From Trichosphaerium sp. ATCC 40318 (Eukaryota > Discosea > Flabellinia > Trichosidae): DNA of 35,848 bases. How positions within the stretch are numbered: the first letter of the stretch is position 1; each line of letters starts with the position of its first letter. A program made the position numbers and the translations under genes. The stretch spans positions 1-35,848 of the forward strand of contig JALMLS010000428.1 of NCBI GenBank assembly GCA_038496445.1, read 5' to 3'. The notes below the pieces were generated by a model that made no database searches, was not told where the DNA came from, and saw nothing but the letters and a program-made list of their open reading frames with translations. Positions 1 through 13,900 of this stretch are shown piece by piece.

Positions 1-1320
1 TTCACGAATGAATTTCAGCACCTATTGGGTAGAGGTTAAGACACGTGAAAAATAAAAAAACTCTAAAAACAATCCGTACACGAGATGTTGGTTTGTTTCC
101 TGCTGTATCTAAAAATAAATCACTGTAGTCGTTATAGTCACCAATAGCAATGATTTCATCATTTGGAAATTCTTTAGCGTGTTTTTCAATTACACCACGA
201 ATAACTAAAGATTGTGCTTCACGCTTGGCGCATCTGTCAGCAGTTGTTGGGAAAGCCTAAAAAAAAACTAAGAAACTATTGAGAAAAATTTCAAAGAAGT
301 ACCAAAAAATGAAACCCAATGAGAAATATATTAACATCTACACCTGTCAAGTGAAATCTAGTAAATACATGTTTTGAAACACCATAAGTTCCCGAATTTC
401 CATTGTAACTAATGCGCACGTTAGGATTTTTTTTCTTACTTTTTTACCAAACGTTTAACTTTTAACGTACTTGCATGTGTTTCCGGAAACAGGATACTCA
501 ACTCTATCAGCTGTGCGTTCTAGGTCAACAAGTGGATCCACTCTTGTCATTATACCAACGTTTTGCATTGTTGCTGTATCAGTACCCTTCAAAGTCAAAT
601 AGTTAGTTTGCTTCACATGGAAGAAGTAAAAAAGACTTTGATTTAACCTTAAGGACGTAGCCCTTGTATCCCATTCCTGGAAGTGCGTCTATCAAGTATT
701 CTAATACATAGCAGTCCTCTAGTTCAATCTAGAATTATAAGACATTACAACGAACTAAGTTTGAAAAGAAAACGCACAAACACAATAATGTCAGCATTCA
801 TAGTTTTCATAAAGCCGGCTATTTCCTTCAAATGCTCCACAGCAATCGTCTGATTCTCCCATTTACATCCAGTACCAGGACAACGCTTAGTAGGATCACC
901 TATTAATAACACGTGGTTAGCACCGTTACACAAAAGCAGATACAACAAACTGCCGTAAAAAAACAAAATCTTCACGTTGGAGGGTAATACGAATCCACGT
1001 GATTAACAAAAAGTGTCCAAGTCTGACAATTCTATTGAACTTTTTTAGATAATGTTGCTACCGCACCTGGTTCTTCTAGAAACAACCATTCAACGTTAAA
1101 CTCAACCTGTAAGCAAACTGTTAGCCATTTAATTATTTTCTTTTTTTTTTTTGCTTTGACATACAACACGAAGCGCTCTTTTGTTTGTTCTACGATCTTC
1201 AGGTGTTCTTGGTGCCTCAGGGCAGAATTTATTTGTAATGCGCTGTTCTGGAAAATGTATAGCATACACCAAACATAGGCATAGTGCTACCATTAATGGA
1301 ATATACGCAGACATGCTCAT
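1..1320 (-). CDS. Secreted endonuclease/exonuclease/phosphatase (EEP) family protein, C-terminus cut by window edge
   Basis: Eight exons: 1320-1165, 1106-1067, 899-778, 728-648, 586-471, 408-303, 256-80 and 21-1, joining in one frame for 273 codons before the window ends. Residues 1-20 form a hydrophobic signal peptide starting MSMSAYIPL, so the product is probably secreted or lumenal. EEP landmarks in order are VEFNVEWLF (strand 1), a Cys pair in CPGTGCKW, NADIIVF followed by IELEDC (metal-binding Glu), GTDTATMQNVG, GVSKHVFTRF, GFHFLAFPTTADRC and IGDYNDYSD (the GDxN motif). These are hallmarks of metal-dependent nucleases and phosphodiesterases; the substrate cannot be told. The last SDH-like motif would lie beyond base 1. 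The second intron (1066-900, 167 nt) is long for this genome and starts GTGCGG, so a small extra exon inside it is possible. Family is firm, exon borders are good, function is open. Confidence 0.8.
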
Positions 1321-1709
1321 TTTACGGTATTATTTTGTTAAAGTTGAACAACAAAACAAGTTAAGGCGTCTTTTGTCAATCCCGGTTACGCCTTAATCTG
1401 CTGTCAGTGTACGGTTCAACCTACTTATATCAATACTAGAAACTCGTGTATGGGAACTACGGTGCTCTCACTTGTCTACAAACAACAATGTCGAGTGCAA
1501 CTCGCGTTTTAAGCATTTAAAAAATCTTTGTACTATCACGTGATGCTTTGTTAATTGCAAGGTAATCGATTTTATTTAAAAGAATTTGTTTCGCTTTTAA
1601 TGTTCCACGTAGAATTCTTGAATAAACTAAGCAATCGTTGCCGTTTCTTTGCTTTTTTTTTTTTTCGCAAGACTTTGTGTCACTTAACACTATTTCAGGT
1701 TTAGAGTCG
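1321..1709. promoter_or_regulatory. Shared divergent promoter region with palindromic CACGTG box
   Basis: This gap separates the start codons of the minus-strand EEP gene and the plus-strand DHX15 gene, so it must carry both promoters and 5' leaders. It holds TATCACGTGATG at about 1535-1546, one of many copies in the window of the palindromic core CACGTG. A T-run at about 1652-1665 is followed by a possible 3' splice site TTTCAG at 1693-1698, so the DHX15 leader may contain an intron. No convincing TATA box was identified. Confidence 0.4.
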
Positions 1710-5129
<3,420 letters not shown>

Positions 5130-5349
5130 ACAACAATGTAAAAAAAAAAGGAAAAAATGAAATGAAATAAAAAAAAATGTAACTGCCACCGACCCCTCAA
5201 ACAAGTCCAAGTTAAAATATCTCTGCAAAATCTTGAAGAGCAAGCAATGTTGCATAACATTAATCTGTATGGCGGCAGCTACAGAACGTATCTTGAAAGA
5301 AAACTTCAAACAATGAATCAACTAATGAACACGAATTTGTTTCAAAAAC

Positions 5350-5847
5350 TGAGACACTCTGTCTATTGCATCCAGTTGAAATATAGCTTGATTATCAAGT
5401 TGGACATTGGTTCATACGTGTTGGCCAATGCCTTCAATGCAGACAGCAACAACTACACGGTATGATAGTGACCAAAAACAGCATGGAAAATGGGGAAAAG
5501 AAACGACCTCCTTGTTTGTCAGTATGTGGTGTGTGAATCTGGTATTGGATATGCAGTGTAACTACATTACCAACAAGCAAGAAGGGGAGCCCAAGTGCTG
5601 GAGTGAAAATGGCCAGTTGAAAATACAGTATAACTACCTTAACAACAAGCGAGGAAAAGGGTAGTATGATAATGGTCAATTGATGGAGCATTGCAGATGT
5701 GTTAATGATAAAAAGAAGAACATGCAGTGTAACTACATTGATGATAAACAAGAAGAAGAAGCCAAACGGTGGTTTGCTAATGGAAATTTAAGGCTAAAGC
5801 GTTTTTACAAGAATGGTATAAGAGAGAGGGAGTTTACAAGTAAATGA
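5350..5847 (+). pseudogene. Decayed F-box/MORN-repeat protein, paralogue of the gene at 32811-33962
   Basis: The stretch aligns by eye to the intact F-box/MORN gene but in changing frames. HPVEI, a stop, then LDY (about 5370-5397) matches LPAEIQLDI, with TAG where the intact gene has CAG. In the next frame VHTCWPMPS and TTTRYDSDQKQHGKW (about 5407-5493) match VYLKWPLLS and the linker before the repeats. MORN-like units follow (CNYITNKQEGEPKCWSENGQ, then CNYIDDKQEEEAKRW), interrupted by a TAG after NNKRGKG near 5662. The last recognisable codons end at a TGA at 5845-5847. There are at least two in-frame stops and one frameshift, and no start codon is evident. It lies just downstream of DHX15, tail to tail with the 14-3-3 gene. 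It could still be transcribed, but it cannot make a full protein. Confidence 0.75.
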
Positions 5848-5884
5848 CAAAAGAGTAGATAATGCGCATTTTTATTTACTAATA

Positions 5885-6993
5885 TTAGGCTGCTTCTTTC
5901 CATACAATAATGTTGTCACGTAGAATTTGAAGAATTTTGGTTGCATCTGTGTATGTATCATCACTTACTTTATCAAGGTAACTTATACCATCATCAACAG
6001 CTTTCTGTGCCATTTCAATAGCTTCATTCTTATTCCCAATATAAAATTGTTTTCCGCTTTGTTTCAAATGAAAAGAAAGAACCATAGGAAGAACAGGAAC
6101 CATCTCTGAAATACAACCATAAATCTCATTTAATTCTTGGATAGATTGTTGTGTATATTCTTCTCTATCATTATCACGTGATATCTCAATGATGTATCGA
6201 TAGTAATTACTCTTAAGAGATGTGTAGGTTAATATACTTTGGTTGTCTTGACCTTCAATTGAGAGAATAGTGTCATGTGCTTTCATGGCACGTTTGCTTG
6301 CTTCTATGAGTTTACCTTCTATTTTCTTTCTGTAGGCTCTTACAACACGCACTTGCGATTCTTCTGAGTTAATAACTGCCTTACTAAAACCACATTACAT
6401 TAAGCATTGGTACAGAGAGGGGCAGCATCGCTTTTGAAACAGTTTCGACAATTACGAAATTATTAATTTTTGATATTTACATGATTTCGAGAATCTTTGA
6501 GACGTTTTTACTCACCTCAGAACCGGCTTAACCTTCAATAGCTATTATAAACATGTAGCTAGTATTCTATAGTTATAGGCACAAAAGTCATTTTGCGATT
6601 CGTTCATGCTGTACCGACGAAAAGTACCGACAGTCAAAGTAATTTTTTTGAAAAAATTAGACTTTTTACAAATAAAAATTTAGGAATTTCTGAAACTGTC
6701 TCATGCTGCCGCAGAAAACGTACTTTTCTACACCTTGTAAAATTCGCCAGGATGTCCTCAACGCACTTATAACATTAGAAAAGGCAACGGTAACAAGAAT
6801 TCTCTCGTTTTTTGATAATAACTCGCCATCTTCTTTTGCTATGGCCACTAGAGCTTCTATAGCCTCTACCATATCCTCATACTGCTCCGACTAATTTAAA
6901 ATGAGTAATTATCGTAATCTATTTAAAAAGCCGTTTAACCTCATCAGCAATACTTGCTTGGTACAATGCTGCTTCCCGTGCATTCATCGACAT
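5885..6993 (-). CDS. Divergent 14-3-3 protein
   Basis: Three exons, 6993-6940, 6890-6724 and 6383-5885, give 239 aa, close to the usual 240-255. Landmarks: SEQYEDMVEA (helix 2), LSKNERILVTVAFSNV, SWRILQGVE, AYRKKIEGKL, SNYYRYIIEI, and LRDNIIVW near the C-terminus. 14-3-3 dimers bind phosphoserine peptides on client proteins in cytosol and nucleus. The phosphate-binding Arg/Tyr pair (YYRY) and the Arg in ALRTSWR are kept. The groove lysine found in nearly all 14-3-3 proteins (AYKNV) is Ser here (AFSNV), and the groove Asn of the LNFSVF helix appears to be Ser (LSFHLK). The acidic C-terminal tail is missing: the protein stops at WKEAA. The second intron is 340 nt, several times the local norm. 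This may be a second, specialised copy. The family is certain; client binding is uncertain. Confidence 0.9.
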
Positions 6994-7829
6994 GTTACAA
7001 GACTGATTACACAATTTGTTGTTGTTCAATGAACATAGCTAAGTTATGAGGTGTTAAGTTGGTGCTTTAACATTGGTAGCGGTATTGGAAATCACGTGCA
7101 CATTGCAACAATAGCGGGGTGGTTAACGGTGTAACAATACCAACAATGTCTCCACGATACGTGGTGACAAATGGAAATTTCAATAGGGCGCACAGCAAGA
7201 CACATGTGAATAGTATGAGTGTTTAATAAGACTGTTCATATCCAGTGCTAGTGGTACTAATCAATGCAATAAGCTAGTATCGAAAACATGCTTTAGTTGT
7301 TATTAGTTGCTAACAAACCGCTATATCCTTTTTTATTCTTGTTTTTACCAGTAGCCTTTCTTCAATGCTGATAAACAATTGAGTTTGTTTAGCATATTAA
7401 TGTCGATAAACAATCATCACTATTCAGACTTATATTAGTATGTTTAAAAGCTACCTCTTAGGTAGTAAACAATGCAGCACTGCTTGTAGAATAGAATAGC
7501 CTTACAGGGTAAAGGTACCTCTACTAGATGTCTGCCTTGTGTTTATTATTGATACTTTTTTACCATTTACTAAACGTCTAAGGTTGATATTGCGCTTACC
7601 ATTTTTATCTTATCTTTGAACTTCAACAATTAAGGATACAAGGCTATAGATTGTCATGAATTTAACAGGTCAGAGTGTACTCATGCATTTCTTGTTATCA
7701 GCAATTGGAGGAAATAATTGTATCAACTTGCAGATTTTAGAAGCTTGTGATGTACAGTCCAGCTAATATTAAAAATTTATTTACAAGTCTTTTTTTTTCT
7801 TTCTGTCTATAGTTTGTTCACCAGAAGAT
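6994..7829. other. Gene-free stretch
   Basis: Lies between the divergently placed 14-3-3 start and the 3' end of the small gene at 7830. All frames are short and I see no splice-linked coding pattern. One CACGTG core sits at about 7093, roughly 100 bp upstream of the 14-3-3 start, and may belong to its promoter. A T-rich run precedes 7800. Confidence 0.5.
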
Positions 7830-8237
7830 TCATTGTCCTGTTGGCACTCTATTATGTTGATCTTCTACTACAGTTCTTATATAGTTTGCATATGATCTCC
7901 TGACGTTTTCTGGAAAGAAGCAAGTGTGAGGAAAAGGACCTCTTGTTAATACCATATCAAAAGCCTTGTGAACTGCTACTGCTGATACATCAAATTCTAG
8001 CTCTCCATCCTCGTTAGGTACTGTAGACGTAAGATAGTCATCTAGTGCGAATGATACGAGTATTCTCAAGTGTTTTCGTGAGTCTGGAAGGATAGACCAT
8101 TGTATTGATTTTAGCGTCTTTGAAGAGCTCTCCCACATTATGTCTAGAGTTTTAGATACTGTAATACGTTGAGCGAGGCCGTAAAAGTCGTTTTGATACG
8201 TTTTTGTCCCAAGATTGCTTATATTGTTAGAAAACAT
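7830..8237 (-). CDS. Small soluble protein of unknown function
   Basis: An uninterrupted 135-codon frame opens at an ATG at 8237 and closes with TGA at 7832-7830. The protein is mixed in composition, with no signal peptide, membrane segment or repeats, and ends in a charged tract (NYIRTVVEDQHNR). An acidic stretch, VPNEDGELEFDVSA, sits in the second half. I do not recognise a family. Length, an ATG start and balanced composition favour a real gene over a chance frame in this AT-rich DNA. It lacks introns, unlike most long genes here but like the LRR genes. It could be a terminal exon of a longer gene. Confidence 0.5.
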   Translation of the reverse strand: MFSNNISNLGTKTYQNDFYGLAQRITVSKTLDIMWESSSKTLKSIQWSILPDSRKHLRILVSFALDDYLTSTVPNEDGELEFDVSAVAVHKAFDMVLTRGPFPHTCFFPENVRRSYANYIRTVVEDQHNRVPTGQ

Positions 8238-8746
8238 TGTAGATGTATGTAAAAGTAAGTGTTTCGAGTTGTGATGACGAGATGAATTGTTTAGAATGAA
8301 TTACGAGTCGCTTTTTTACTTTTTTCTCACTTTTTCTTTGAGATACTGCGGATAGTTTTTTGCTCGTCAAAAAAATATTGTTACACATTGAGAAGGATTT
8401 CTACCCTTCAAAATCTCAATGTTGTCGTACCTTTATCTAGCCGCAGAAATACGTATTTTATGTATTGCACTTGTAACAAAAATCCCATCAGTACATGTAG
8501 GCAAGTTTTCGCCTATTTTTCTCATACATTACATGGTTTCAAATCTCAAGTGTACATTCAGCCATTTGCTACCTGTACTCTCACAGCGCATAACGATAAT
8601 GTTCTTTAATGTAGAATCTCATGAGGATGGAAGAATCGTCTTTACCCCTTGCGGCAGTAGACTTTTCATAAAAATGGAAGACAGAACTAGTACCATTTCT
8701 TTCCCGCCACACTGTCATATGAACAAATAAAAACTTGAAGCAAGCC

Positions 8747-9140
8747 ATGGATACACCATACGAACAGGAGTGTTATACATCTCCGGTAAAACCAATACCC
8801 TCAACACGAGTGCACCCTCAACAAAGACGAATGCAAATGTGTTTTTAATCTTGCCGTGTTGCTTCTCGAACTTTGACAGTTTAGCATGAAAGTTCTCCCA
8901 CGTGTTCTGGATGAGTTCTGGGCTAACTCTCTTGTTTTTTTTGTTAGGGCTTCCAGAACCGCCTCACGTTTATTGCTATCATTTATTTTCTTATCAACGA
9001 TCGTCATAGCATGCTTTAAGGTTACCTACCTCGTGTATACTCCATCTGCAGCACAAACTGTTGAAACGAATACACAAACCAATGTTGTTCCAGGACACCC
9101 AGTTGACGCTCCACAACAGCAATACTATGTTACCACATAA
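8747..9140 (+). CDS. Possible small single-pass membrane protein
   Basis: Model of two exons, 8747-8838 and 8948-9140, joined over a 109-nt intron (GTGTTT to TTGTTAG) to give 94 aa. The N-terminal part is Pro/Gln-rich (MDTPYEQECYTSPVKPIP). It is followed by a basic stretch and one hydrophobic segment (SRLLLSFIFLSTIVIACF, about residues 37-54), then a polar tail with PGHPVDAPQQQYY. An alternative uses a 46-nt intron at 8839-8884, keeping the bases up to 8947 as coding. The topology is that of a type II or small anchored protein; no family was recognised. An antisense open frame over the same bases is a weaker competitor. Evidence is splice plausibility plus a clean membrane segment, so this is tentative. 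Confidence 0.38.
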
Positions 9141-9527
9141 CCAAAACAGAATTCTGTGGTGATGTACGACAACATCAATCCGAAATATCCACAGTTTTTT
9201 GTTAGCTACCCGGCGTAGTTTTTCACAACTTTCACTGAATCGGTCGGTATGATTAAACCTGAACGGTTAACTGGTTTGTAACCGTAAAAGTAAGACCTTT
9301 AGTCTTGTTCTAAAGCTCAGACAGGTCCGGACTGAAAACCGATATCTTGAAACTGGACCGGTATCAGACTGGTATTTACCACCGCTAAATAGTGTATTTT
9401 AGCACAACTTGGATTACCTGGTATTTTGAACCTCATCTTCGCAGTTTTATTTGTAAATGTGCACCAATATTATAGAGAGCCTGTCTATAATGGTCAACAA
9501 TGCATCTTATCAAATATTGTAGTTCTT

Positions 9528-9831
9528 ATGCGCTTAGAGACAATCGTTCTTATAACGATAGCATCTATTATCTTGGTACGAAAGACATTTATGGTGAAGG
9601 TCTTCTTAGGTTTTCCATAGCTCTCTGGCATAATCATTCTTGGCGTGTTGATAGATGGTACAATGAAAGACCCAAGCAAGGAGTTTAAAAGTACAGTGGA
9701 GCCATGCTTGGCCATACTAATGGTCCTTAGTGGTATAATCATGAGTGAGTTTTGAATATTTTGTTTCAGCTAACTGAAAGTAATAAGGTGTTGCTGTTAT
9801 AGTCATCGAATTGAGGAAAAACAAATGGTAA
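9528..9831 (+). CDS. Small two-pass membrane protein of unknown function
   Basis: Three exons, 9528-9575, 9621-9744 and 9803-9831, splice over a 45-nt intron (GTACGA...CATAG) and a 58-nt intron (GTGAGT...TATAG) into 66 aa ending in WKEAA-unrelated RKNKW before TAA. Removing each intron restores one frame across stops, and the splice sites match the host pattern. The product has two hydrophobic segments: LITIASIILLSGIIILGVLI, whose middle is created by joining exons 1 and 2, and CLAILMVLSGIIMIIEL, formed across the second splice. A short loop (GTMKDPSKEFKSTVEP) separates them and the tail is basic. The start is uncertain, because the same frame is open upstream and more 5' exons may exist. The family is unknown. 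Confidence 0.55.
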
Positions 9832-10810
9832 TCACATAATCAATATAAAAACCGCTTAGACTTCTTCAACACCCTCGCAAGTGAATTGATAATAAACTTA
9901 TAAGACTGTTTTAAAGCGTAAGATTTTAGTGTACTGCTTTACAACCGACCAACAGCTTCTACCTGAGGAATCACGTGCCTTGTTCGCAAACACAGGCTCA
10001 TTTATAGCACAATAAGAAGCAAATTGTTAGAAAGCTTAGCAAACGGTCTATACTATGTTGTGTAGCTGAAGTATGTACCTCTCAATATGAATTACCAATT
10101 TTGGATAACACCACCAACCCTAATCATTTCGACTTTTCTGTTGTACATAGCGGATAAATGGAAGACGAAAAGTTTAGTGCGACAAAAAAAAAGATCAGAT
10201 AGCAGCTAAATCGCCAGAAAAACTCCAGTGACTTCGCTGAGGAATATCTCTAGCTAATGAAGGACAAGAGATTTCAATAGTGGAGTTGTATGTGGAACAC
10301 ATGTGATTTTATGACGTATGGAACAACAGCAGCTATTCCATGTTTGAAGTCGTGGTGCGTTTGGTGACTAACAAAGTTGTCTACAACCTCCATGTTCGTT
10401 ATTTGGAACTAGTTTTTGTTCATAGACGAAATATGTCAAGAGAAACAGCATTCTTGTGTGAAGTTGGACACTACAACATGTGCACTGAATGAACCCAAAG
10501 ATCTTTTTTCAAATGTAGTATTCCTTTTTGGGCTTTAACTTACTACTGAAAATCACGTTTCTTTGATTTGGAGGGATAATAAATTGCCACCTTGCTCTGT
10601 ACGTACGCTGTTTTATGCATGAGATCGGTTGTATCATTATTTCTCCCTTTTTTTTTCCTTCAATGCTTTGTGCAGCACCAGTAATCGACATGGTTAGTCA
10701 TTCGAACAAGGGCATTTTCTTAATCTCATGAAATACCACGTGGGTGCCTCACATTCAATAGCCAAGAAACTTGATACCTGAGTTATGCTCACCTACACAC
10801 AAACTTACAC
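9832..10810. other. Gene-free stretch upstream of the transposon
   Basis: No frame with coding character or convincing splice pattern was found. Two CACGTG cores occur at about 9971 and 10738. A 61-codon minus-strand frame at 10509-10691 has no supporting features and is treated as chance. Confidence 0.5.
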
Positions 10811-10826
10811 GTTACATTAATGTAAC
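10811..10826. repeat. Perfect 16-bp palindrome abutting the transposon target site
   Basis: GTTACATTAATGTAAC reads the same on both strands. It ends exactly where the 10-bp target-site duplication begins, so it lay directly beside the transposon insertion point. It may be a preferred target structure or chance. Confidence 0.6.
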
Positions 10827-10836
10827 CTAGTGCAGG
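10827..10836. repeat. Left target-site duplication of the MULE
   Basis: CTAGTGCAGG here is repeated exactly at 14778-14787, just outside the other transposon end. Mutator-like elements typically duplicate 8-11 bp on insertion, so the length fits. The border could shift by one or two bases because the element's own end also begins with GCAG/CAGG-like bases. Confidence 0.75.
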
Positions 10837-10957
10837 GCAGACGACTAAAATTCTACTAAATGTGCACGAGAATCCACATCAGTGGATTCTCGTGCATTTC
10901 TTGGTTTTGGGTTGCTAAAAATATCTTAGATTTTGTTGTTTTTAGCCCAAAACCCAA
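10837..10957. repeat. Left terminal inverted repeat region with two tandem hairpins
   Basis: Hairpin 1 is perfect: arms TGCACGAGAATCCAC (10863-10877) and its complement (10882-10896), with a 4-nt loop ATCA. Hairpin 2 pairs 10901-10921 with 10939-10957, with small bulges around a 17-nt loop; its arms read roughly TTGGTTTTGGG..GCTAAAAA. The outer part (10837-10862) aligns with the complement of 14761-14777. The transposase ATG follows 19 nt after hairpin 2. Confidence 0.75.
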
Positions 10958-10975
10958 TCACAAATACAACAACCA

Positions 10976-13900
10976 ATGCTAACACACGAAGTGGAGGTTG
11001 GTGACCTCCCTGACTTTTTTCTTCGGCCTACTCTTGGCATACTTCGGGTACGAGATTTTATCTAATTAGTGAATCCTAACAAGCGTTTAGTGTCAACTGG
11101 AACCGGTTCTGTACGGCACGGTTAACAAGAAACCATACGGTGTTCGCGCTGGACCAGGCACCAGAAAAATACCAGCACCTGGAGGACCACAGTTCTCCAA
11201 TCCGCGATTTGTTGGAGAGAGGTACCGAGATTTTTATGAGGTACCTGCCTCAAATTCTCTCTCCGACAGGTTTTTGTGCAAGGAGCGCCTGTGCTGCGCT
11301 TTAAAAAATGGCTGTGAACCAAAAACCTGCACTGTAAAGGTAACCATCATCATTTACTGTGCGAACCAGCACACGGCTGTTGTGTACATTGAAGGTTCAC
11401 ACAGTCCTGGAATGGTTCCTGGTTCACCTTTAACTAAAGTACAGTTTAAAGTACTTGTACGTCTTTTTTTTTTCTGTACTTACTTTTATTTTTTACTACT
11501 TACCTATTTTAGTGTCGGTTGCGTGCTATGGAAGAAGATGAGTTTGGAGTCACCAATCTTTTTGGTAACCTAAACGCTGGTTCTTTCGTACGCAACACTA
11601 TTCCAAAAATAAAGCGAGATTTGGTAAACGAAGGCCTCATGACTATGGTGCAAGCAACAAATTGGCGGATCTCATGCCAAATGGTTGCTACTTGGGGCAG
11701 AGCCAATATAACAACAATGAGGTACAAAAAAAAACAATATCAGAAAATAATTTTTATTTACATTAATTTTTTTTTAAGTACAGTCACCACAATAGATGAG
11801 GTGAATGCGTTTTTGTCAGACAAATCCATGGCACCATTCATTTTATACCCCAAGCACAAAGAAAACTTTCCTGTAGCCAAAGATGGTAAAGGAAACTTTG
11901 TGGTTGTATTGGTGTAAAATGCGTTTGGTTGAAAAAGAAAAATTAAAAAACAAAATTGGGGTTTTTTCTGAAAATGTATTACTAATTCGTACCTTTAGTA
12001 ATAAATACCCCGTGTGGGGTTTGGTATGTGAAGATGTAACTACTGGTTGCGGTTTCTTGGCTTCTCTGTGTATTGCTTCTTCTTCCCATGAAGAGAACAT
12101 CACAGCGTTTCTTACTGTGGTAAAGAGATGCATTGAAAGTATAAGAGGTAAGTTTTAGAAAATAAAATAAAATCACAACTTAATGCCTTACTTACCTAGT
12201 CGCGCATGTACACGTTTGGAGTCCGGTAGTGAAGATAGACAAAGATCCAGCTGAAAGGGCCGCTATAGTGCACGTCGGCTTTCGCTACATCTTATGCCAA
12301 TACCACTATCACTCCACATGGCGTCAAAAGATACGTGAGTTGTTCAGGGTAGAGCATCAGAACGCGTACGGTTTTTTTGGGGTTTGGGGAGATTTTTGTG
12401 TTGTGATTTTTTTTTCACAACACAATGCCGCTAACCATTTTACCAGTGCTATGGACCAGCTTATCAAGTTAGAGCGTGCAACATCCAAAAAACACTTAAA
12501 CCAATTGAAAAGTGATTTTTTGAGATGGTGCATCTCAAACTCAAACAATTGGACCACTGATGGAGCAGGTAAAAAGATATCTCCTGCAAACCAACTGTAC
12601 TTATACTTCAAGAAAAACTGGTACGTTTTAATAGTTTTTGGTTTTTTTTTGTTTATATTACGTACCTTTAATCCATACGTAGGTTTTCTGCCACTTGGGT
12701 TGATTCTTGGACTGATTATGGTCGTTTGTGCCGTATCGGTCTCTGGAATACGAACAACAAAATGGAGACACAATGGAGACAGTTTATTAAGGTATACGGT
12801 ACGTTTACACTTTATCACGTGGTTTTTTTTTTCCTTTTTTTTAAATCAACATTGCTCGTATTGTCTACACATTGAGTATTCTTCATGTAGCTATTCTCCA
12901 TTGAGTATTCTTCAGAGAATTGTACAAAGCATCTTTGGTTTCTTTTTAGTTCTTTTTGGTCATTGTTATGGCAAGTTTGTTGACTTTCGTGTACGTAGGC
13001 TTTGGTGGCTATCGTTTTGGACTTGCCAAGTGTTTGCGCATAATGCCTGCGATATTGCAGCAGCACTTGGTTGTACAACGTGACATCGAAGCGACAGACG
13101 GCAACATAATCCCAAAATCAAAGGCGCTGCGAAAGAGAGAAGAATTGGATGCACGTGCTCGCGCTCTTGTACTCGCCGACAGTGTACAAGCTTTGGAACC
13201 TCAAACTGGTGAAGATCGGTTTTTTATGGTTGAATCCGCTACAACTCAAGGTTAGTTTTTGACACGTTTTTGTAAGTATTAACACATCTTTTAGGTTTAA
13301 AATATCCAGTGGACATTATTGATGAAAAGTGTGGTTGTTTCTATTTTGCACAGCTTGGCAAAATATGCAAACATATCATTGCTGCTAAATTGTTTGTGAC
13401 GGGCCTAAATACCAGAGACATACGTGAAGAAGGCACTATTTCTTCTATTCACAGTAAGTATTTGGTTTTTTTAATTATTTTATTTTATTTTTTTTTAGAA
13501 GAAGCAGATGTTGCACCTGTGGCCAAATTACACGCAAAAAAACGACCAGTCAAGAAATCTAGAAGACCAGCTCGTATTTTGTATTCTAGTGATGACGAAA
13601 GTGAGTCGCAAAGTCAAAGTTCAACGTACGTTTACTTTTGTTTTAATTTTTGTGTATTAATTTTTTTTTAGTGGCTCTGTGTACGAACACCAATTACAAC
13701 ATCTCAACTAACTGTTAATAGATGCAATGCATTTGCTATTGCACCTACTGCCTCTGGAGAATCGTTCGCTCCATTTGCATCTCTTGAGTACACCTCTTTT
13801 CTTTTTTTTTTTTTGATTTTTTCTGATTAATAACGTGTTTAGTTTGGCGTCTATTGGTGATTCACCTAAAAGCAACAGTTCTAGTATTTCTTTTCCAACA

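Noticed and set aside
1638-1709. N-terminal extension of DHX15 from an upstream ATG
   Set aside because: It is translated from a T-run (CFFFFS) and a likely leader 3' splice site; the ATG at 1710 matches the family N-terminus.
8388-8730. Two overlapping plus-strand frames of 73 and 103 codons
   Set aside because: No family features, no splice-supported extension and two competing frames; could be an old gene remnant.
8801-9007. Minus-strand 68-codon frame with charged composition
   Set aside because: Antisense to the spliced membrane-protein model, which has better signals; no start context or family.
11985-12000. A 10-nt GTACCTTTAG 'intron' that might hide the missing transposase Asp motif
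   Set aside because: Far below the smallest introns seen here (about 41-45 nt), and removing it does not create a DxT motif.
12229-13083. A 284-codon open frame that looks like a membrane protein
   Set aside because: Its hydrophobic parts are T-rich introns read through. Splicing gives MULE core motifs (KIDKDPAERAA, NNKMET) in consistent frames.
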